The notes: generated by a model from the sequence alone, not told the origin. Positions 9,611-19,580 are shown, numbered from the stretch's first letter. The stretch is 64,000 nt of DNA from Aeromonas schubertii (GCF_000820105.1 NZ_CDDB01000010.1:140157-204156), one strand, 5' to 3'. Program-made: numbers and translations.

Positions 9611-10342
9611 CTACTGAGCGCCCTCTCTTGCAAAGTGATAGATCCATCCATCATTCATCTGCGCCTGCGGTTCAACCAGCTCGGGTAGCGCTTCACAGCC
9701 CCCTTTACTGGCCTGCTGCAATGCCATCAGGGCGCACAGTGCCGCATCGTAAGGGTCTGTCCCAGGTACCAGATGTGACGGCAGATGAGGACGCAACTCT
9801 GGCCAGGCCTCACTGCCTCTGCCTGCGACCTTGGCAAGCGCCGGATACACCTCAATGGCCGAGTGCCCCTCCCCTTGCACGAGAGCAGGCAAGATCGCCA
9901 TGGCCAGGGTGGCGTTGTTACCCAGTCTGTCGAAGCTCGCCGAGAGGGGTTTCTTCCGGTATTGGCGATAGAGCCAACGGTCACAATCGCGATAGGCATA
10001 GGGGTTGTCTATCTCACGCTCCGGGATGTGACGAGGCCCCTGCCCTGCTCGCAGCAAGTCGACGAAGGCGGCTGGAAACGTGAGCGGAGCGTCAATCCCC
10101 AGGGTGACACACGGGTGAGCCAGTACCCGCTCGAGCAGCGGTGACTCGGGCAAGGCGGGAGCAAGCAGGGTACGCAAGTTGGGCTCACAGCGAGAGCTCA
10201 GACGAAAGAGCGGTGAGATACCAAGCCAGTCTAAGGGGCGACCCGGCGACCAGCCAACGACGGCAACCGCCTGAGCCTTGCCTTGCCACCCCCGTACATC
10301 CCAGCCAATACCGATGGCCTGCCATTGCTCATGTTGTTGCAT
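9611..10342 (-). CDS. DUF429 family protein (predicted RNase H-like fold)
   Basis: A product of 243 residues that resembles the DUF429 family: a GWDVRGW N-terminal strand, GIDAPLTFP in the middle, NPYAYRDCDRWLYR, then IEVYPALAKVAG and a C-terminal DPYDAALCALMAL helix. DUF429 proteins are predicted to adopt an RNase H-like fold, and no reaction is established. Two ATGs lie in tandem (10345 and 10342). The GAGGAGG ribosome site is 7 nt from the second, which I chose. It is divergent from ybcJ. The family call rests on pattern recognition only. Confidence 0.7.
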   Translation of the reverse strand: MQQHEQWQAIGIGWDVRGWQGKAQAVAVVGWSPGRPLDWLGISPLFRLSSRCEPNLRTLLAPALPESPLLERVLAHPCVTLGIDAPLTFPAAFVDLLRAGQGPRHIPEREIDNPYAYRDCDRWLYRQYRKKPLSASFDRLGNNATLAMAILPALVQGEGHSAIEVYPALAKVAGRGSEAWPELRPHLPSHLVPGTDPYDAALCALMALQQASKGGCEALPELVEPQAQMNDGWIYHFAREGAQ

Positions 10343-10484
10343 CACACCTCCTCAAAGAGGCAGGAGAGTAGCGAAGAGCGCTCCCCTTTAGAAGGTATTC
10401 TTGCCATAACCCGGTACTCTCCCATTTGAAAGTACCCACCGCTGGGCCTAAAATGTCGCGCTTTGCACCCATTCGGACACAATC

Positions 10485-10697
10485 ATGGAAACATTCAACC
10501 TGGAAGGCCACCCCCACGTCGAGCTGTGCGATCTGCTCAAGCATCTGGGATGGGCCGATAGCGGTGGACAGGCCAAACAGCTTATCGCCGAAGGCCTGGT
10601 CGAGGTCGATGGTCAGGTCGATACCCGCAAACGCGGCAAGATCCGCGCCGAGCAGGTGGTCAACTTCAACGGAATGAAGGCCGTTATCAAGCCGTGA
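10485..10697 (+). CDS. ybcJ: S4-domain RNA-binding protein YbcJ
   Basis: A 70-residue protein that is almost entirely one S4 domain: ELCDLLKHLGWADSGGQAKQ, LIAEGLVEVDG and TRKRGKIR. It matches E. coli YbcJ in length and order. S4 domains bind structured RNA, and the physiological target of YbcJ is not settled. The stop codon at 10695-10697 abuts the stop codon of the convergent DUF4442 gene with no spacer, the two forming the palindrome TGATCA, so no terminator fits between them. Confidence 0.92.
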   Translation: METFNLEGHPHVELCDLLKHLGWADSGGQAKQLIAEGLVEVDGQVDTRKRGKIRAEQVVNFNGMKAVIKP

Positions 10698-11171
10698 TCA
10701 GGCAGCCTTGAGCGATAACACCAGCTCAAAGCGAGCCATCGGCTCATCACCATCCCGCTCCGGACAGGTGGCCACCACCTCGATGGGGCGGTTGATCCGC
10801 TGCCCCGTGGCAATAGATTCCTCGATCATGGCGTCGATCTGCTCGCCGGCCGCACTGTAGAAGCGCACATCCGCCTCCGGGCGACGAATAAACTCTCCCG
10901 CCACACTCTTGAAGGCAAAGTGCACCTTGCGCTTGCGCTGACGACCCTTCTCCATGACCAGCAGGCCTCCGGCCAGATCGGCTCCGGTGGCAAGGGCACC
11001 AAAATACATGCTGCCCAGGTGGTTGCGGGTACGCCAACCGAGCGGGATCCGGATGGCCAGCTCCCTGGCATTAATGGTTTCGATGATCGGGGCGCAAAAA
11101 CCGATGAGGGGAATGTAGCGCCACACGAAGAGGCGCAAGGCCAGATTGGTCTTGAAACGTTGCAGATCCAT
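10698..11171 (-). CDS. DUF4442 / hot-dog fold protein, possible thioesterase
   Basis: A 157-residue protein of the DUF4442 type, related to the hot-dog (PaaI-like) thioesterases. Visible features are RIPLGWRTRNHLGSMYFGAL, corresponding to the central hot-dog helix, and the following beta strands VHFAFKSVAGEF and RPIEVVATCPE. There is no signal peptide. Substrate unknown; acyl-CoA hydrolysis is only an inference from the fold. It converges on ybcJ with directly abutting stop codons. Confidence 0.8.
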   Translation of the reverse strand: MDLQRFKTNLALRLFVWRYIPLIGFCAPIIETINARELAIRIPLGWRTRNHLGSMYFGALATGADLAGGLLVMEKGRQRKRKVHFAFKSVAGEFIRRPEADVRFYSAAGEQIDAMIEESIATGQRINRPIEVVATCPERDGDEPMARFELVLSLKAA

Positions 11172-11257
11172 GGCAACTGATCCGATGAGTTGATGTTACG
11201 GAGATGTTGCCTGCATCGAATGGGGAATGCAAGCCGCCACTCGGGCGGCCTGCCACC

Positions 11258-13012
11258 TCAGGCTCGGCGCCCCTCCAGTTCGCGCCAGGCCCCCTGACTT
11301 TGCATATCGAACAGATGCGCATAATGGCCCCCTTTAGCCATCAGGGCATCATGGGTCCCCCTCTCCTGCACCTGGCCGCGCGAGAGCAGCAGGATCTCGT
11401 CGGCATCAACGATGGTCGAGAGGCGGTGCGCAACGGCGATCGTGGTACGCCCGCGTCTGGCATTGACCAGCGCCATCGAGAGGGCGGCTTCGGTCTGGGA
11501 ATCCACGCTGGCCGTGGCCTCATCAAGGATGAGGATGCGCGGGTTACAGGCCAAGGCCCTTGCAAACGAGAGCAGTTGCCGTTGTCCGGCCGAGAGGTTT
11601 TTTCCCCCCTCGTCGAGCTCGCTATCAAGTCCCTGAGGCAGCGAACGAACGAAGTGATCGAGTTGAACCTCAGCCAGCACCTGCCAGAGGCGTTGCTCGT
11701 CAATGCCCTCACGGCCCAGTCTGATGTTGTCGGCCAGGGTGCCCGCAAAGATAAAGGGATCTTGCTGAACAAGCCCCATCTGCCTCCTGACACCAGCCAG
11801 CCCCAGCTCCCCAAGCGGGCGACCGTCGAGTCGTATCTCTCCCCTGCCCGCAGGGTAATAGCCCATCAGCAGGCTGATGATGGTGCTCTTGCCGCTACCG
11901 GTGTGCCCCACCAGCGCGAGCATCTCTCCCGGCGAGATCTCGAAATCGACCTCGCTCAACACCGGCTGTACTCCGTCATAGGAGAAACCCACCCCGTCGA
12001 ATGCCACCCTGCCGGCCAGCAGGATGTCGGCTCCTGCACTGGGCTCACGCACCTCATCGAGCAGCTCGAAGACCCGTTCACCGGCCACCATGGATTGCTG
12101 TAACTGGCCCAGCTGATTGGTGATCTCGATGATGGGCTCGATCATCCGCCCCAAATAGCTGATAAAGGCGTAGAGCACCCCCACCTGCACGGCACCGCTC
12201 CCCTGCCCTTCCCAGGCAAAGAGGCTCAGCAATCCCACCAGCACCAGCATATAGAGCAGGTCGATGAGGGGGCGCAACAAGAGACCATTGATCTTCAAAC
12301 CACGCAGCCGAGCCTCACGATGCTCCCCATTGACTTTGGCAAACTCTTCGGCAAAACGGCGCTCCTGCACCAGTGTCTGGATCACCGTCATTCCCTGCAG
12401 CGATTCGTTGAGCCGACTGTTGATATCAGAGAGGAGACTACGAGTTGCCCGCACAACAGGTACACTCCAGCGCTGATAGAGCCACATGATGGCCCCCACC
12501 GAAGGCACCAGAGCCGCACACACCAGCATCAGGCGCAGATCGAGCAAGGCCATGGAGCAGAGGATGGCAAACAGCAACACCAGCTTTTGTACGAATTGGC
12601 CGATCACCTGCACATAAAGGTTCATGATCGCCTCGGTATCGTTGGTGATACGCGAAATGAGTGCCCCGGAGCGGTGCTTGTCAAAATAGCTGGCCGGCAG
12701 ACGGATCGCCGTGGCGAAGACCTGCTCTCGCAAGCGCTGAACCACCGCCTGGGCGATATGATTGAACTGCAGGGACTGACGATAGAAACCCAGTGCCGAG
12801 AGCAGTTGCAGCGTCAGATAAGCCAACGCCAGGGTAGCGACGGCCGACCCTACCATCTGACGCGGCGCCAGATAATCATCGATAAAGAGCTTAATGAGCA
12901 GCGGCCCTGCCACTTCGGCCGCCGTGGCCAACATCAGCCATCCCAAGCCACGAATGAGCCAGCCTCTGTGCTCGAGGGCATAGGCGAGCAGGCGTTTAAC
13001 GGTTGAATTCAT
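11258..13012 (-). CDS. mdlB: ABC transporter permease/ATPase MdlB
   Basis: 584 residues with six N-terminal membrane helices and a C-terminal ATPase domain, the half-transporter type of E. coli MdlB. Walker A is GHTGSGKST, the signature is LSAGQRQLL (the canonical LSGGQ altered to LSAGQ), and Walker B is ILILDEATAS with an intact catalytic Glu. The start at 13012 is fixed by a four-base ATGA overlap with the end of mdlA. MdlA and MdlB should form a heterodimeric exporter whose substrate is not established. Confidence 0.93.
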   Translation of the reverse strand: MNSTVKRLLAYALEHRGWLIRGLGWLMLATAAEVAGPLLIKLFIDDYLAPRQMVGSAVATLALAYLTLQLLSALGFYRQSLQFNHIAQAVVQRLREQVFATAIRLPASYFDKHRSGALISRITNDTEAIMNLYVQVIGQFVQKLVLLFAILCSMALLDLRLMLVCAALVPSVGAIMWLYQRWSVPVVRATRSLLSDINSRLNESLQGMTVIQTLVQERRFAEEFAKVNGEHREARLRGLKINGLLLRPLIDLLYMLVLVGLLSLFAWEGQGSGAVQVGVLYAFISYLGRMIEPIIEITNQLGQLQQSMVAGERVFELLDEVREPSAGADILLAGRVAFDGVGFSYDGVQPVLSEVDFEISPGEMLALVGHTGSGKSTIISLLMGYYPAGRGEIRLDGRPLGELGLAGVRRQMGLVQQDPFIFAGTLADNIRLGREGIDEQRLWQVLAEVQLDHFVRSLPQGLDSELDEGGKNLSAGQRQLLSFARALACNPRILILDEATASVDSQTEAALSMALVNARRGRTTIAVAHRLSTIVDADEILLLSRGQVQERGTHDALMAKGGHYAHLFDMQSQGAWRELEGRRA

Positions 13013-14742
13013 GCCTCCTCCTCTTCGAGCCTCTGATAACGGACCATGTCGGCATACCACCCCCCCTGACTCATCAAGGCCGGGTGAGTGCCGCGCTGGG
13101 TTACCTCCCCCTCATCGAGCACCAAGATCTCATCGGCCTGCTCGACTGCGGTCATGCGGTGAGAGGCGATAAGCAGGGTCCGCTTCTGCCGATGGAGCGC
13201 ATGCAGAATATGTTGCTCCGTATGGGCATCGACTGCCGAGAGGGCGTCATCGAGCAACAGGATGGGTGCCTCCATCAGCAGGGCTCTGGCAATGGCGATC
13301 CGCTGCTTCTGTCCTCCCGAGAGCGTGATCCCTTTCTCACCCACTTCGGTCTCATAACCCCTTGGAAAACGGACTATCTCATCGTGGATGCAGGCGATAC
13401 GTGCCACCGTCTCCACCTCTGCCGCCGAGGCATCGGGACGCCCCAGAGCGATGTTACCCCGTATGGTGGTCGAGAAGAGGAAAGGCTCCTGGGGTACATA
13501 GGCCAGCTGATGACGCAGCTCCCCCAGCGAAAGCTCAGGGAGCGGGATGCCATTCATGGTAATGCGCCCCGTATCGGGATCGGCCAGGCGCAGCAGCAAC
13601 CGGATAAGCGAGCTCTTGCCGGCACCGGTACGACCCACCACCCCAATCATGGAGCCTTCAGCCAGGGAGAAGTGGATATCCCGAAGCAAGGTGCGCCCCT
13701 CACGACTCCAACCGACCCGCTCCAGAGTCAGTGGCCAGGGCTGCCGGCATGGCTGGGCAAGGGCCGGCTCGGCGATGGCTCCGCTCTCGGCCAGCAGGGT
13801 CTCGATACGGCTATAGGCCGCACTCCCGCGCTCGATGATGTTAAAAAGCCAAGCAATGGCGAACATGGGCCAGATGAGTTGGCCCAGATACATGGTAAAG
13901 CTGGTCAACTCCCCCAAAGTGAGATGCTCTTGCACCACCAGATACCCGCCGCCGGCCACGGCCAGAAAATAGGAGGCGCCGATACAGAGATAGATAACAG
14001 GATCAAACTTGGCATCGATACGGGCAACCGCCATGTTGCGCTGTCCGGCCTGACGGGTCAGTTCGGCAAAGGTGCGATCCTCCAATGCCTCTACCGCGTA
14101 GGATTTGAGTACGCGCACCCCGGATAGCGCCTCCTGAGTCTTGTTGTTGAGGCGCGAGAAGGCGGCCTGTGCCTCTTTGAACTCCCGGTAAATCTGTTTG
14201 CCAAAGCGATTCATGCATAACGCCATGACAGGCAGGGGGAGCAGAGAGAGCAGGGTCAGCTGCCAGGAGTACTGGGTTGCCATGATCCCCAACACCAGAG
14301 CGCCGACGATAAAAGAGTCCACCAGCGTCAGCACCCCTTCACCGGCCGTCATCTCCACCGCCTGAATGTCGTTGGTGGCATGCGCCATCAGGGAGCCGGT
14401 GCGGTGGCGTTGATAAAAGTCCGGGCTCATGGCCAGGAAATGGGTAAAGAGCCGGTTGCGAAGCACATAAGCCAACCGGTATGAGGCGCCAAACAGGGTG
14501 ACACGCCACACATAGCGCAAGCCGTAGATGCAAAGCCCCAGCAGTAACAAGAGACCCAGATAACCCCAGAGATCCACCAGCAGGGCTCCCCCCGTGGTCA
14601 CGCGATCCACGACTATGCCGACGATCCGGGGTGGAATGGCCGTGAGCAGGGCCACCAGCATCAACAGCGTGATAGCGAGCAGATAACGACGCCACTGCTC
14701 ACGAAAAAACCAGCGCAAACGCAGAAAAATGGTCACAACCAC
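13009..14742 (-). CDS. mdlA: ABC transporter permease/ATPase MdlA
   Basis: 577 residues, close to E. coli MdlA throughout, including the shared YVWRVTLFGASY and AGEGVLTLVDS stretches of the membrane domain. Walker A is GRTGAGKSS, the signature LSGGQKQR, and Walker B is ILLLDDALSAVD, where the usual catalytic Glu is Asp. The same substitution occurs in E. coli MdlA and implies one weak ATP site in the MdlA-MdlB heterodimer. It is the first gene of the pair and its stop overlaps the mdlB start. It probably shares transcription with the kinase gene's downstream region, 55 bp away. Confidence 0.94.
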   Translation of the reverse strand: MVVTIFLRLRWFFREQWRRYLLAITLLMLVALLTAIPPRIVGIVVDRVTTGGALLVDLWGYLGLLLLLGLCIYGLRYVWRVTLFGASYRLAYVLRNRLFTHFLAMSPDFYQRHRTGSLMAHATNDIQAVEMTAGEGVLTLVDSFIVGALVLGIMATQYSWQLTLLSLLPLPVMALCMNRFGKQIYREFKEAQAAFSRLNNKTQEALSGVRVLKSYAVEALEDRTFAELTRQAGQRNMAVARIDAKFDPVIYLCIGASYFLAVAGGGYLVVQEHLTLGELTSFTMYLGQLIWPMFAIAWLFNIIERGSAAYSRIETLLAESGAIAEPALAQPCRQPWPLTLERVGWSREGRTLLRDIHFSLAEGSMIGVVGRTGAGKSSLIRLLLRLADPDTGRITMNGIPLPELSLGELRHQLAYVPQEPFLFSTTIRGNIALGRPDASAAEVETVARIACIHDEIVRFPRGYETEVGEKGITLSGGQKQRIAIARALLMEAPILLLDDALSAVDAHTEQHILHALHRQKRTLLIASHRMTAVEQADEILVLDEGEVTQRGTHPALMSQGGWYADMVRYQRLEEEEA

Positions 14743-14797
14743 CTCTTGGACGGATCAGAGTGACCCTATTGTAAGGCGTCATGAATAAAAATCAGTT

Positions 14798-17473
14798 TCA
14801 TTCTTTGCCAAGGCCGACAACCCAGGGGGATGAGTCCTGGTGCTCATGGAGCTCGGTACTCTCATGGCTCAACAGATAGCGTTCAAGCGCCGCCAGGGTT
14901 TGTGCGAAGATCGAGTGCAGCTCCTCAAGTCGAGGAGACGCCCCTGACTGCACCGAGTGGATGCACTCACTGCAGGCCCGCTGCAATCGTTTGGCCATCA
15001 GGTTGCCGGCCAGTCTCTTGAGGCTTCCCAGGAGGCTACACAGATGAGCCCTCTCCTCCTGTTGCAGGGCAAGCTCTATCTGATACATGGCATGCCGGTG
15101 TTCGCTGACAAACTGGCTGGCCATCACCATCAGGGCCTCTTCATCGCCACCGACTCGCGACAGCGCCATGGCGCAGTCAAAGAGTGGCAGTGATTGGGAG
15201 GGGATGACGGCCTGTCGGTCACGGGCCGTGACCAGCTCGATAATGGCCTTGTAAAGCTCCGTCTTGCCAACCGGCTTGGTCACATAGCCATTCATGCCGG
15301 CATCGAAGCAGTGCCCCCGATCCTCGGGCATGGCACTGGCCGTCAGGGCGATGATGGGCAGTGACTCGGACGAGCGATAGCGACGGATCCTGCGGGTCGC
15401 CTCCAGACCATCCATGACCGGCATTTGCAAGTCCATTAGCACCAGATCGAACTCTTCTTGCAATACCCATTGCACCGCCTCGGCCCCGTTATCGACCACC
15501 TCGGTGTGAGCCTCTACCCGTCTGAGATACTCAACGATGAGCTGCTGATTGACCCGGTTATCTTCTGCCAACAAGATCCTGATACCGGCGAGCTCCCCCA
15601 CCCAGTCGGTTCGCTCATCGGGGGACGGGACCCTCTCCTGTTCGCGTTGGGTGAGCAGCGCGTTCATCTTGTCCAGCAGCAAGGGCTCGGTCACCGGCTT
15701 GCTCAGGAAATGTTGCAGCTCCAAGGACTCCATACGCCGATGCAGGCCATCGCGGGACCAGGCGCTGATCACCAACACCGGCAACGTGGCGAGCCTGGGC
15801 TGCCCACGCAATACAGGTACCAGATCCAGGCCATCCTCATCCCCCAGCCGCCAGTCGAGGATCACCATAGTCAGGCGATCCCCGATCATTCTCACCGACT
15901 CTCGGGCGTCGGCCAGGGTCGTCGCCTCGTGGACGACCGCCCCGGCGCGCTGCAGTACACTGCGCAGCAGATCCATCACCAAGGGATTGTCTTCCAGCAG
16001 CAGGATTTCGCTCCCTCCGGGAAGGAGGCGCTCTGTATGAGCTCCTCCATAAATGGCGGGTGAGAAGGGAATATCGAAAAAGAATCGAGCCCCCTGACCG
16101 GGTTCACTCTCGACTCCTATGTTACCGCCCATCAGCCCCACCAGCCGTTGGGAAATATTCAATCCGAGCCCGGTGCCTCCGTATTTTCGGCTATAACCGG
16201 CATCGAGCTGAGAAAAAGGCTTAAAGAGGCGCGAGCGCTTGTCGGGATCGATGCCGATACCGGTATCACTGACCGAAAATGCCAACCTTCCCTGCTCGTC
16301 GACGCGGATGGAGAGGGTAACCATCCCCTCTTCGGTAAACTTGATGGCATTGCCGACCAGGTTGATGAGCACCTGCCCCAACCGAAGTGCATCACCACGT
16401 AGCCGTTCTGGCACCGACGGCGCCTTGTCGATCATCACCTCGAGAGCCTTGCGTTCGCTCATGTCTGCAAACATGGCCGCCAGCGAGTCCAACAACTCGT
16501 CGATACTGAAATCGCACTCCTCCAGGGTCAGGTTGCCCGACTCAACCTTACTCAGATCCAGGATGTCATTAATGAGCAGCAGCAGGTTATCCGATGCCAC
16601 CTTGATCTTGCCCAGATAATCACGCTGGGTCAGAGTCAATTCGGTTTGTAGTGCCAGGGAGGTAAAGCCGATCACCGCATTCATCGGTGTTCTGATCTCA
16701 TGGCTCATGTTGGCCAGAAAATCGCTACGGCTCTTGGCCAGCCCCTGAGCGTGATCCGCCATGGCGCGCAGGTGCCTGTCCCGATGCCAGAGCATTCCTC
16801 CAATGGTGATGGCAGTGAGCAGCACCATCAATGCAGTGGTCCCATAGAGCGCCCCCTTGAGGCGATTGATCTCCGAACTCTGGTCCATCTTCCAGCCGAG
16901 CAGGGTAGAGAGCTCCTCCCCCGCCGCCAGACGATCGCGCATTCGATGCATCAGCCCGTCAACCTCCTGCCACTGCAGATAGAGGGGCAGCAGCTTGTCG
17001 GCACTGTCTCCCTGCAGCGTGGATAACAGGTGTGGATTCAAGGCGTCATCATGTGCCCCCTCTCCCTGAGGGAGCCGACCTGTCAGCTGCTGGCGATAGG
17101 CATCGCCAAGGCGTCTGGCACGCTCGTGTTGCAAGCCAAATGCCATCAGGTCGTTCATGTATCGAGTCAGGATGTTGACGATGTCACCTCCCTGGCTCAG
17201 CTCATCGTCGAAGGCGGCGTCGCGATAGAAGTGCACAAACGCCTCCACTTCCTGATGCAACGGGGCCAGCGATCGTTCGAGGTCTCGGGTATTCATGGAT
17301 TGTCCCAGCACGGCGACAGTGCCAAGGCTGATATGATGGAAAAGCTCATCGGCGCGCTGGGTCAGTGCCACGGCTCGTTCAAGTTGCCTTATCTGATAGA
17401 TGCCGCCCCCAACCAGTAACAAAATGGAGAGCACCAGACAGGCCCATAGCCAGTTGTAGCTTCGTTCTGTCAT
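14798..17473 (-). CDS. Hybrid sensor histidine kinase, two REC domains, degenerate Hpt
   Basis: An 891-residue inner-membrane hybrid kinase. Membrane helices at about 9-27 and 210-229 enclose a ~180-residue helical periplasmic sensor without a recognised ligand motif. HisKA carries NMSHEIRTPMN with phospho-acceptor His258. The HATPase shows NLVGNAIKFT, DTGIGI and GGTGLGL. Two receiver domains follow (ILLLEDN with VILDWRL, and ILLAEDN with LVLMDLQMPVMDG). The last ~110 residues align with an Hpt helix bundle, but the region LLGSLKRLAGN has Gly where the phospho-His should be, so the relay probably ends on another protein. No response regulator is adjacent; it is divergent from trxC across 48 bp. 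Confidence 0.9.
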   Translation of the reverse strand: MTERSYNWLWACLVLSILLLVGGGIYQIRQLERAVALTQRADELFHHISLGTVAVLGQSMNTRDLERSLAPLHQEVEAFVHFYRDAAFDDELSQGGDIVNILTRYMNDLMAFGLQHERARRLGDAYRQQLTGRLPQGEGAHDDALNPHLLSTLQGDSADKLLPLYLQWQEVDGLMHRMRDRLAAGEELSTLLGWKMDQSSEINRLKGALYGTTALMVLLTAITIGGMLWHRDRHLRAMADHAQGLAKSRSDFLANMSHEIRTPMNAVIGFTSLALQTELTLTQRDYLGKIKVASDNLLLLINDILDLSKVESGNLTLEECDFSIDELLDSLAAMFADMSERKALEVMIDKAPSVPERLRGDALRLGQVLINLVGNAIKFTEEGMVTLSIRVDEQGRLAFSVSDTGIGIDPDKRSRLFKPFSQLDAGYSRKYGGTGLGLNISQRLVGLMGGNIGVESEPGQGARFFFDIPFSPAIYGGAHTERLLPGGSEILLLEDNPLVMDLLRSVLQRAGAVVHEATTLADARESVRMIGDRLTMVILDWRLGDEDGLDLVPVLRGQPRLATLPVLVISAWSRDGLHRRMESLELQHFLSKPVTEPLLLDKMNALLTQREQERVPSPDERTDWVGELAGIRILLAEDNRVNQQLIVEYLRRVEAHTEVVDNGAEAVQWVLQEEFDLVLMDLQMPVMDGLEATRRIRRYRSSESLPIIALTASAMPEDRGHCFDAGMNGYVTKPVGKTELYKAIIELVTARDRQAVIPSQSLPLFDCAMALSRVGGDEEALMVMASQFVSEHRHAMYQIELALQQEERAHLCSLLGSLKRLAGNLMAKRLQRACSECIHSVQSGASPRLEELHSIFAQTLAALERYLLSHESTELHEHQDSSPWVVGLGKE

Positions 17474-17521
17474 GTTTATCCCGTGTTATTCTCGTCACTT
17501 TAGAATTATTAAGGAGCCGGC

Positions 17522-17959
17522 ATGTCCTCCATCATCACCTATTGTAGCCACTGCTATGTGAAGAACCGAATGAACCTCAGTCGTCCCCCTCAGGAAGCCC
17601 GTTGCGGACGATGCCATCAACCCCTCATCGATCTGGCCCCTGTCGTCGCCACCGATGCCAATTTCGAGGCGTTGATCGCCTCCGATATCCCTGTGGTTAT
17701 CGACTTTTGGGCCAGCTGGTGTGGGCCTTGCCTGCAATTTGCCCCCACCTTTAACGCGGTCGCCACCGAGCTTGAGCCACGCTTTCGCTTTGCCAAGCTC
17801 GATACGGAAAAAGAGAGCAATCTCGCCGCCCGCTTCGCCATTCGCAGCATTCCAAGTCTGCTGGTTTTTCAGCGCGGCCAGGTGATTGCGCAGCGCAGCG
17901 GCGCCCTGCCGGCATCCTTGTTCAGGCAGTGGCTGGAGACACTCCCCCGGGCATCCTGA
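17522..17959 (+). CDS. trxC: Thioredoxin 2 (TrxC)
   Basis: 145 residues with an N-terminal zinc ribbon (Cys8, Cys11, Cys28, Cys31) and the thioredoxin fold containing the redox site WCGPC (Cys67/Cys70). This two-part architecture defines TrxC, a cytoplasmic disulfide reductase linked to oxidative-stress resistance. The start follows TTAAGGAG at good spacing. The second membrane-transporter frame overlapping its end is a shadow extension and not a fused gene. Confidence 0.95.
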   Translation: MSSIITYCSHCYVKNRMNLSRPPQEARCGRCHQPLIDLAPVVATDANFEALIASDIPVVIDFWASWCGPCLQFAPTFNAVATELEPRFRFAKLDTEKESNLAARFAIRSIPSLLVFQRGQVIAQRSGALPASLFRQWLETLPRAS

Positions 17960-18113
17960 CTCACCCAGCGTCCCCGTCAACACAGGGAGGCGAGTGGATA
18001 CACCGCCGATTATTGTGAGTCTTACCATGTTTTCAGCAGGGTTGACTGTTCGTTACCGGTTACCTGGATGTAACATCCCAATCACCAATACAACAACAAT
18101 CCAATGGAAACTC

Positions 18114-19514
18114 ATGAGCGATCAACATATTTCTTCGCATCAGCCGCAGACTGTCACCCCACGCTGGCTGGATATGAAATCCGGCATCCTGATTGCCGAT
18201 CTGCTGCTGCTCTTTGCCATGCTGAGCTGGCTTCCGTTCGACCCCAATGTCAACAAGGGGCTGGCGATCCTCGTCTTTATCGCCATTCTCTGGCTCACCG
18301 AGGCGGTGCATATCACCATCACGGCCCTGGCCATCCCGGTGCTGGCGACCCTGCTCGGGGTCGCCGACATGGCCAAGTCTCTCACCAGCTTCGCCAACCC
18401 GGTTCTGTTTCTCTTCTTCGGTGGCTTTGCGCTGGCGGCCGCCCTCTCGAAACAACAGCTCGATGCCCAGCTGGCCGCCAAGGTGATGCAACTGGCCAAG
18501 GGGCACCTCGGCTGGGCGACCGTGGTCCTCTTTTCAGTCACGGCCGCCCTCTCCATGTGGATCAGCAACACCGCTACCGCCGCCATGATGATGCCGCTGG
18601 CGCTGGGCATGCTCAAAGGGCTGGATGTTCACAAAGAGCGTCGGACCCTGGTGTTTGTACTGCTGGGGGTGGCCTATAGCGCCAGCATCGGCGGGATCGG
18701 CACCCTGGTCGGCAGCCCCCCCAATGCCATCGCCGCCGCCCAGATGGGGATCGGCTTCACCGACTGGCTCAAGTTCGGGATCCCGGTCGTCGTCATCTTC
18801 CTGCCGGTTGGCATTGGTCTGCTCTATCTGGTTACCCGTCCTACCCTCTCTCACCAGGTCCGGAGCCAGAAGGTCAGCATCGTCTGGAATGGCGAACGCA
18901 AGACGACCCTGATCATCTTTTTGGCCACGGTCGCTCTCTGGATCGGCTCCCAGCCGCTCTCCAAGGCACTGGGGGGCATTGCCCAACTCGATACCCTGAT
19001 CGCCATGGGCGCCATTCTGGCTATCGCCGTCAGCCGGGTCGCCAGTTGGGAAGACATCAACAAAAACACCGACTGGGGGGTGCTGATGCTCTTTGGCGGT
19101 GGCCTCACCTTGAGCGTGGTCCTCAAAGATACCGGGGCCAATGCCTTCCTGGCGCAGCATCTCTCCAGTGCGCTGGCAACGCTACCGCTGTTCCTGGTTC
19201 TACTCTGCCTCGCCGCCTTCGTCATCTTCCTGACCGAGCTGGTCTCCAATACCGCCACGGCGGCCCTGCTGGTTCCTCTCTTCGCCGGGGTTGCCGAGGC
19301 AATGGGCGTCTCCCCTGTGGTGGTCTCGGTTCTGATTGCCATCGGGGCCTCTTGCGCCTTTATGCTCCCGGTGGCCACGCCTCCCAATGCCATTGTCTTT
19401 GCCAGTGGCCACATCCGCCAACGGGAGATGATGCGTGCCGGATTGGCCCTTAACCTGATCTTCACCCTGATCATCACCCTGCTGGCCTACTTTGTGGGGG
19501 ACATACTCCACTAA
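18114..19514 (+). CDS. DASS/SLC13-family sodium-dependent anion (dicarboxylate-type) transporter
   Basis: 466 residues, about 11 hydrophobic segments. The two SNTAT motifs (around residues 150 and 378, each followed by a run of small residues and Met/Leu-Pro) are the paired Na+/substrate-binding hairpins of the DASS family, as in Vibrio VcINDY. GSPPNA and ATPPNA are the matching second elements of the inverted repeat. Substrate is probably a C4-dicarboxylate or other anion; sulfate cannot be excluded. I chose the ATG at 18114 because the sequence before it is not hydrophobic and overlaps trxC. A strong terminator follows. Confidence 0.88.
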   Translation: MSDQHISSHQPQTVTPRWLDMKSGILIADLLLLFAMLSWLPFDPNVNKGLAILVFIAILWLTEAVHITITALAIPVLATLLGVADMAKSLTSFANPVLFLFFGGFALAAALSKQQLDAQLAAKVMQLAKGHLGWATVVLFSVTAALSMWISNTATAAMMMPLALGMLKGLDVHKERRTLVFVLLGVAYSASIGGIGTLVGSPPNAIAAAQMGIGFTDWLKFGIPVVVIFLPVGIGLLYLVTRPTLSHQVRSQKVSIVWNGERKTTLIIFLATVALWIGSQPLSKALGGIAQLDTLIAMGAILAIAVSRVASWEDINKNTDWGVLMLFGGGLTLSVVLKDTGANAFLAQHLSSALATLPLFLVLLCLAAFVIFLTELVSNTATAALLVPLFAGVAEAMGVSPVVVSVLIAIGASCAFMLPVATPPNAIVFASGHIRQREMMRAGLALNLIFTLIITLLAYFVGDILH

Positions 19515-19530
19515 ACGCCCCTGTAACGAC

Positions 19531-19563
19531 GAAGGCCAGTCATACGACTGGCCTTCTCTTTTT
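19531..19563 (+). terminator. Terminator after the DASS transporter gene
   Basis: An 11-bp stem (GAAGGCCAGTC/GACTGGCCTTC, 4-nt loop ATAC) followed by TCTTTTTTA. It sits between two convergent genes. Confidence 0.85.
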
Positions 19564-19580
19564 ATCGCACCAAGCGACCT

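Noticed and set aside
13009-14742. MdlA as a pseudogene because of its altered Walker B
   Set aside because: LLLDDALSAVD with Asp for Glu is also present in E. coli MdlA and is a normal feature of heterodimeric exporters; the frame is intact.
17886-18113. Extended start of the DASS transporter inside trxC
   Set aside because: The extra 76 residues are the trxC coding sequence in another frame and are not hydrophobic; ATG at 18114 gives the normal family length.
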